Of a stretch of 37,173 bases of DNA, positions 33,428 through 37,173 are shown in pieces. Source of the DNA: Fischerella muscicola SAG 1427-1 = PCC 73103. GTDB lineage: Bacteria > Cyanobacteriota > Cyanobacteriia > Cyanobacteriales > Nostocaceae. Within the stretch, counting starts at the first letter, position 1, and the number at the start of each line of letters is the position of its first letter. The stretch is taken from contig NZ_AJLJ01000361.1 in the NCBI RefSeq assembly GCF_000317245.1, positions 1 through 37,173 of the forward strand, written 5' to 3'. Position numbers and translations under genes: made by a program. The notes under the pieces were generated by a model that was given only the letters and a program-made list of their open reading frames with translations, was not told the origin of the DNA and made no database searches.

Positions 33428-34480
33428 ATGCCTGGACACGATATAATCGTAGTCGGGACATCAGCAGGCGGAGTTGAAGCACTTACTCATCTGGTCAAAA
33501 ATTTACCTCCAGACATCAAAGCTGCCATTCTCATCGTTCTTCACGTTCCCTCTCACGGTACAAGTGTATTGCCCCGAATCTTGAAGCGGGCTGGAAGTTT
33601 GCCAGTATCACATGTTGAAGATGGCGAAGCAATTTTAGTAGGAAAAATCTATGTCGCTCCGCCAGATTACCACCTGCTCGTCAAAAAAGGATACCTTAAC
33701 TTATCTCGTGGAGCGAGAGAAAATAGCCATCGTCCAGCGATCGATCCGCTATTTCGTACCGCAGCGCGGGCTTACGGAAGGCGAGTTGTTGGTGTAATCT
33801 TAACAGGTGTGCTTGATGATGGCACTGCGGGATTAAAGGCTGTGAAAATGCGAGGTGGTGTAGCGGTTGTTCAAGACCCCAAAAATGCCATGTATCCAGG
33901 AATGCCACGTAGTGCGATTGAAAACGTAGACGACATTGACTATGTTTTGCCATTGGCGGAAATTCCAGGCGTACTGGTAGAGCTAGCTAACACGCCTGTG
34001 GAAGAGCAAGAAAATTTCGTTCCTGAACAGATGAAATATGAATCTGACATCGCAGAAGTAGATATGGAAGCAGTAAACAACGACGACAGACCCGGAAAAC
34101 CATCAGGTTTCGTCTGTCCAGAGTGTGGTGGTAGTCTGTGGGAATTGCAACAAGGAGATTTGTTACGGTTTCGGTGTCGCACTGGTCATGCTTTCTCAAT
34201 AGAAACTCTCTTGGCAGAACAATCTGATGCTTTAGAGGATGCGCTGTGGATCGCCATGAGAGCATTAAAGGAAAAATCTTCTCTGGCGCTTCGTATGGCT
34301 GCTCGTATGAGCGATCGCAATCAACTCTTATCAGCCGAACGATTGCAAAAAGAGGCTCAAGATTGTGATCAGCGTGCTGCTGTGATTCGAGAAGTCTTAC
34401 TTAACAACAATCGCCACTCAGTAGCAGAACTGAACGAGACTCCAAACCAAGAGGAGCAAGAAGCGATTAATGACGAATAA
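33428..34480 (+). CDS. CheB-type protein-glutamate methylesterase with C-terminal zinc ribbon, no receiver domain
   Basis: 350 residues. The CheB catalytic domain starts at once, without the usual REC domain: GTSAGG (Ser12), VLHVPSHG (His39) and GVLDDGTAG (Asp131) supply the Ser-His-Asp triad. It would remove methyl (or deamidate) from methylated glutamates of sensory proteins. A C-terminal part has CPECGG and FRCRTGHAF (about 228-258), a CxxC...CxxH zinc-ribbon-like motif, then a helical bundle (ALKEKSSLALRMAARM). GGAGGA ribosome site about 8 bases before ATG 33428. Its end overlaps the next CheB gene by 11 bp, so both are co-translated. Confidence 0.92.
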   Translation: MPGHDIIVVGTSAGGVEALTHLVKNLPPDIKAAILIVLHVPSHGTSVLPRILKRAGSLPVSHVEDGEAILVGKIYVAPPDYHLLVKKGYLNLSRGARENSHRPAIDPLFRTAARAYGRRVVGVILTGVLDDGTAGLKAVKMRGGVAVVQDPKNAMYPGMPRSAIENVDDIDYVLPLAEIPGVLVELANTPVEEQENFVPEQMKYESDIAEVDMEAVNNDDRPGKPSGFVCPECGGSLWELQQGDLLRFRCRTGHAFSIETLLAEQSDALEDALWIAMRALKEKSSLALRMAARMSDRNQLLSAERLQKEAQDCDQRAAVIREVLLNNNRHSVAELNETPNQEEQEAINDE

Positions 34481-35039
34481 CTACATAGTAGTAATGGTAG
34501 CTTCAGCTGGTGGACTCAAAGCTTTAAACAGTATTTTATCCAACTTACCCCCAGATTTTCCTGCTCCCATTGCCATTGTTCAACACCTAGACCCCCACTA
34601 TCCCAGCCAAATAGCCAAAATTCTCAATCGACACAGTTTTCTGACAGTAAAAGAAGCTGAAGCGGGTGATAAATTACAACCAGGTATGGTGTATATTGCC
34701 CCTCCCGACCATCACCTATTAGTCAATACTGATGCAACTTTGTCTCTCTCTCAAGAGCAAAGAGTTTGCCATGTCCGCCCCGCAGGCGATCTGCTGTTTC
34801 AATCAGCAGCAGCTAGTTTCCAACAATGGGCGATCGCTGTTGTCTTAACTGGAATGGATAGCGATGGCGCAGCCGGAGTACAGACAATCAAAAAGATGGG
34901 TGGTACAGTAATTGCCCAAGATGAAGCGACTTCTGATTTTTTTGCTATGCCTCAAGCTGCTATTAAAACTGGGGTAGTTGATATTGTTTTGCCTTTGAAA
35001 GCGATCGCTAATACTTTAGTTCATCTAATTAAAAAGTAA
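34470..35039 (+). CDS. Second, minimal CheB-type methylesterase
   Basis: 189 residues, essentially the catalytic domain alone. VMVASAGGL (Ser12), IVQHLDPHYPS (His39) and GMDSDGAAG (Asp132) retain the triad. The first glycine of the usual GxSxGG is replaced (VASAGG). It lacks both receiver and zinc-ribbon domains, unlike its neighbour. The ATG at 34470 lies inside the end of the previous gene, indicating translational coupling. CheR-PAS follows after 145 bp. The two esterases may target different sensory proteins or form mixed dimers; this is inference. Confidence 0.9.
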   Translation: MTNNYIVVMVASAGGLKALNSILSNLPPDFPAPIAIVQHLDPHYPSQIAKILNRHSFLTVKEAEAGDKLQPGMVYIAPPDHHLLVNTDATLSLSQEQRVCHVRPAGDLLFQSAAASFQQWAIAVVLTGMDSDGAAGVQTIKKMGGTVIAQDEATSDFFAMPQAAIKTGVVDIVLPLKAIANTLVHLIKK

Positions 35040-35184
35040 CTTTACAAATATTTTGTAATTTCTAAAATAGAATTATTTTAATTTGAAAAACTGATATATT
35101 TATTTTTATTTTTGTATAAATTAATTTGCCAATTAACTTGTAAAATTTTGTTTTTATCAAGATTATCTAACGCGCCCATTACTT

Positions 35185-37050
35185 ATGAGTACCACGGATA
35201 CTAACCCAGAACTAGAAAACCTTTTAGAATACATCAAACGCAACCGTGGTTTTGATTTTAGAGGATACAAACGCACCAGTTTAAGCCGTCGGATAAAAAG
35301 ACGTATGCAAACAATTGGTGTTGAAGGTTACGACGAATATCTTGACTATCTGGAGGTACATCCAGACGAATTTATTGAGTTGTTCAACACGATCTTAATT
35401 AATGTGACAGGTTTCTTTCGAGATGCAGAAACATGGGAATATATAGCAAATGAAATAATTCCTCAGATTATTAGTAAGAAACACCTCAGTCAACCCATTC
35501 GAGTGTGGAGTGCGGGATGTGCTTCTGGTGAGGAAACTTACACCCTAGCTATGTTGCTGGCTAAAGCAGTGGGTATGGAACAGTACACAGCGCGAGTGAA
35601 AATCTTTGCAACTGATGTGGATGCTGAAGCTCTTGAATACGCTCGTCATGCGAACTATAGCCCAAAGGAAATCCAACCTATTCCCCCAGATTTACTAGAA
35701 AAGTATTTTGAGCGCTTAGGCGGTCGCTACGTTGTGCAGAAAGAATTGCGTCGCGGTGTAATTTTTGGTCGTCATGATTTAGTTCAAGATGCGCCAATCT
35801 CCAGAATTGACATGCTAGTGTGTCGCAACACTCTGATGTATTTCAATTCTGAAACCCAAGCGAAAATTTTAGACCGCTTTCATTTTGCTCTGCACGATCA
35901 CGGTTTTCTGTTTTTGGGCAAAGCAGAAATGCTATTTTCCCGTAATCACTCGTTTACACCCTTGGATTTGCGACGGCGTGTATTTACAAAAGTACCAAAT
36001 GGGAACCGCCGCGATCTATTGTTGAATATCACTCATTTGAATACTCCACAATCTATACCGGAGAACGTTGACAAGATGATCCGTATTCATCAAGCACTCT
36101 TCGAGATCGATCCAATCGCTCAGGTGATAGTGGATATTCACAATTCATTAGTGCTAGCCAACGAACAAGCCCGTAATTTATTTAATCTCAATCCTAGAGA
36201 TATCGGTCGCCCCCTGCAAGATTTAGAAATTTCTTACCGACCAGTGGAATTGCGATCGCGGATTGAGCAAGTTAGCACCAATCGTCGTGCTGTGATTTTG
36301 AAAGATGTCGAGTGGTCAATTACCGAACAAGAAACTAGATATTTCGATGTCCAAGTCATACCTCTGCTAGACAATAATGGCGATGAATTCTTGGGTGTAA
36401 AAATCGTCTTCACCGACGTTAGTCGCTTCAAACAATTACAAAACGATCTAGTACACGCAAACCAAGAACTAGAAACAGCTTACGAAGAACTCCAATCTAC
36501 AAACGAAGAACTAGAGACCACCAACGAAGAACTCCAGTCTACCGTCGAAGAACTCGAAACCACCAACGAAGAACTCCAATCTACCAACGAAGAATTGGAG
36601 ACAATGAACGAGGAACTCCAATCTACCAACGAAGAACTCCACGCTCTCAACGACGAAATGCGTCAGCGTAGTGATGAACTCGTTCAAGTTAACACCTTTT
36701 TAGAATCAATTTTGGCTGGTTTGCATAGCGGTGTGACTGTTCTCAACCAAGACCTACACATTCAAATTTGGAACTATCGCGCCGAAGACTTCTGGGGTGT
36801 CCGCGCTGATGAAGTTAAAGATAGACACTTTCTGAATCTGGATATTGGTTTACCAGTTGAACAACTCCGTCAGCCTATTCGCGCCTGTTTACTAGGAGAG
36901 TCGCCAGAGATAGAACTGACACTAGAAGCCACAAATCGACGTGGTAGAGCAATTTTGTGCAAAGTTTCCTGTACACCTCTGCGTGCCTCGACCACACAAG
37001 ATATTCAAGGAGTAATCTTGTTAATGGAGGAAATTGACAAAAACGAATAA
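35185..37050 (+). CDS. CheR-type methyltransferase with PAS and coiled-coil domains
   Basis: 621 residues. CheR N-terminal helical part (RGFDFRGYKRTSLSRRIKRR) and SAM domain with VWSAGCASGEETYTLAM and FATDVDAEALEYAR (residues about 1-270), then a PAS-like region (about 300-415), a long heptad coiled coil made of EELQSTNEELETTNEEL-type repeats (about 420-500, from near-21-bp DNA repeats), and a second PAS domain (about 505-615: LAGLHSGVTVLNQDL). This order, CheR-PAS-coiled-coil-PAS, is half of the known CheB/CheR-PAS-histidine kinase architecture; here the CheB part is separate and no kinase is fused. It probably methylates a sensory protein in response to a PAS-bound signal. Confidence 0.94.
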   Translation: MSTTDTNPELENLLEYIKRNRGFDFRGYKRTSLSRRIKRRMQTIGVEGYDEYLDYLEVHPDEFIELFNTILINVTGFFRDAETWEYIANEIIPQIISKKHLSQPIRVWSAGCASGEETYTLAMLLAKAVGMEQYTARVKIFATDVDAEALEYARHANYSPKEIQPIPPDLLEKYFERLGGRYVVQKELRRGVIFGRHDLVQDAPISRIDMLVCRNTLMYFNSETQAKILDRFHFALHDHGFLFLGKAEMLFSRNHSFTPLDLRRRVFTKVPNGNRRDLLLNITHLNTPQSIPENVDKMIRIHQALFEIDPIAQVIVDIHNSLVLANEQARNLFNLNPRDIGRPLQDLEISYRPVELRSRIEQVSTNRRAVILKDVEWSITEQETRYFDVQVIPLLDNNGDEFLGVKIVFTDVSRFKQLQNDLVHANQELETAYEELQSTNEELETTNEELQSTVEELETTNEELQSTNEELETMNEELQSTNEELHALNDEMRQRSDELVQVNTFLESILAGLHSGVTVLNQDLHIQIWNYRAEDFWGVRADEVKDRHFLNLDIGLPVEQLRQPIRACLLGESPEIELTLEATNRRGRAILCKVSCTPLRASTTQDIQGVILLMEEIDKNE

Positions 37051-37173
37051 GTAGGTTGGCACAAATTAAAGTTAATTAATTAGGCTCGCCATTTGTCATT
37101 GGTAGAGTTTTAAGTTCATACTTTAGAAGCTGTTTTTTATCACTCGCTAAGGAGATATAAAAGCAGTTATAGG
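37051..37173. other. Right-edge spacer with a ribosome-site-like sequence
   Basis: After the CheR-PAS stop the spacer contains a TTGTCATT heptamer fragment and AAGGAG at 37150-37155, but no start codon before the window ends. A further gene (perhaps the kinase partner of the module) may begin just outside. Confidence 0.35.

Noticed and set aside
36430..36690. DNA tandem repeat as a non-coding element
   Set aside because: The roughly 21-bp period encodes the heptad coiled coil of the CheR-PAS protein and is explained by it.

Overview
The window is a cyanobacterial chromosome segment, most likely from a large-genome filamentous (heterocyst-forming type) cyanobacterium. The evidence is a psb28 photosystem II assembly gene, many HIP1-type GCGATCGC octamers (for example at 7140 and 9427), WD40 and TPR signalling ATPases, an orthocaspase-like protein, a CheB/CheR-PAS module, and a dense load of palindromic and heptameric intergenic repeats. 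Base composition looks moderately AT-rich. I see no tRNA, rRNA, CRISPR array, prophage or intact insertion sequence.

Layout. 1-2.0 kb: the 3' part of a double-propeller WD40 protein cut by the left edge, followed by a scrap of a glutamine-amidotransferase-like gene. 2.0-6.7 kb: a heme-oxygenase-fold protein (-), a cobalamin riboswitch driving a DUF1636 cysteine-rich protein (+), a nine-copy 20-bp tandem array, and a P-loop NTPase with 12 TPRs (-). 6.7-14.2 kb: mobile-looking palindromic repeats, a GT39-type membrane glycosyltransferase (-), then (+) a methyltransferase, a lipoprotein, an unknown protein, an alanine racemase with its terminator, a YdhR-like protein and a DUF938 methyltransferase. 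14.2-19.7 kb: a repeat-filled spacer, sat (ATP sulfurylase), a Tat-type secreted pseudo-orthocaspase lacking the His/Cys dyad, and a coiled-coil membrane protein. 19.8-23.0 kb (all -): an XPB-like helicase with an apparent 3' frameshift, moaB, psb28 and dtd. 23.0-30 kb: an Rpn-type nuclease, a His-rich COG0523 metallochaperone divergent from cysS, an orphan antitoxin-like gene, a UgpC/MalK-type ABC ATPase and an FAD monooxygenase. 30-37 kb: ssb, a fused dipeptide-type ABC ATPase, and two CheB-type methylesterases followed by CheR-PAS.

How the genes relate. Most are single-gene units of housekeeping or stand-alone function. Clear functional groupings are few: riboswitch plus DUF1636 (B12 economy), CheB-CheB-CheR/PAS (a non-flagellar sensory methylation module, probably continuing past the right edge), and the divergent COG0523/cysS pair (possible metal link). 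The most striking non-genic feature is the variety of small repeat elements: at least four MITE-like elements with terminal inverted repeats, a dispersed GAGACGCGAT-type palindrome family, GATCCCCGACTTC palindromes, heptamer repeats, and a purine-arm/pyrimidine-arm element that starts right after the stop codon of three unrelated genes.

I do not see one obvious undescribed multi-gene system. The best leads are the catalytically degenerate caspase, the riboswitch-DUF1636 unit, the 20-bp array, the stop-codon-abutting elements and the helicase homopolymer frameshift.
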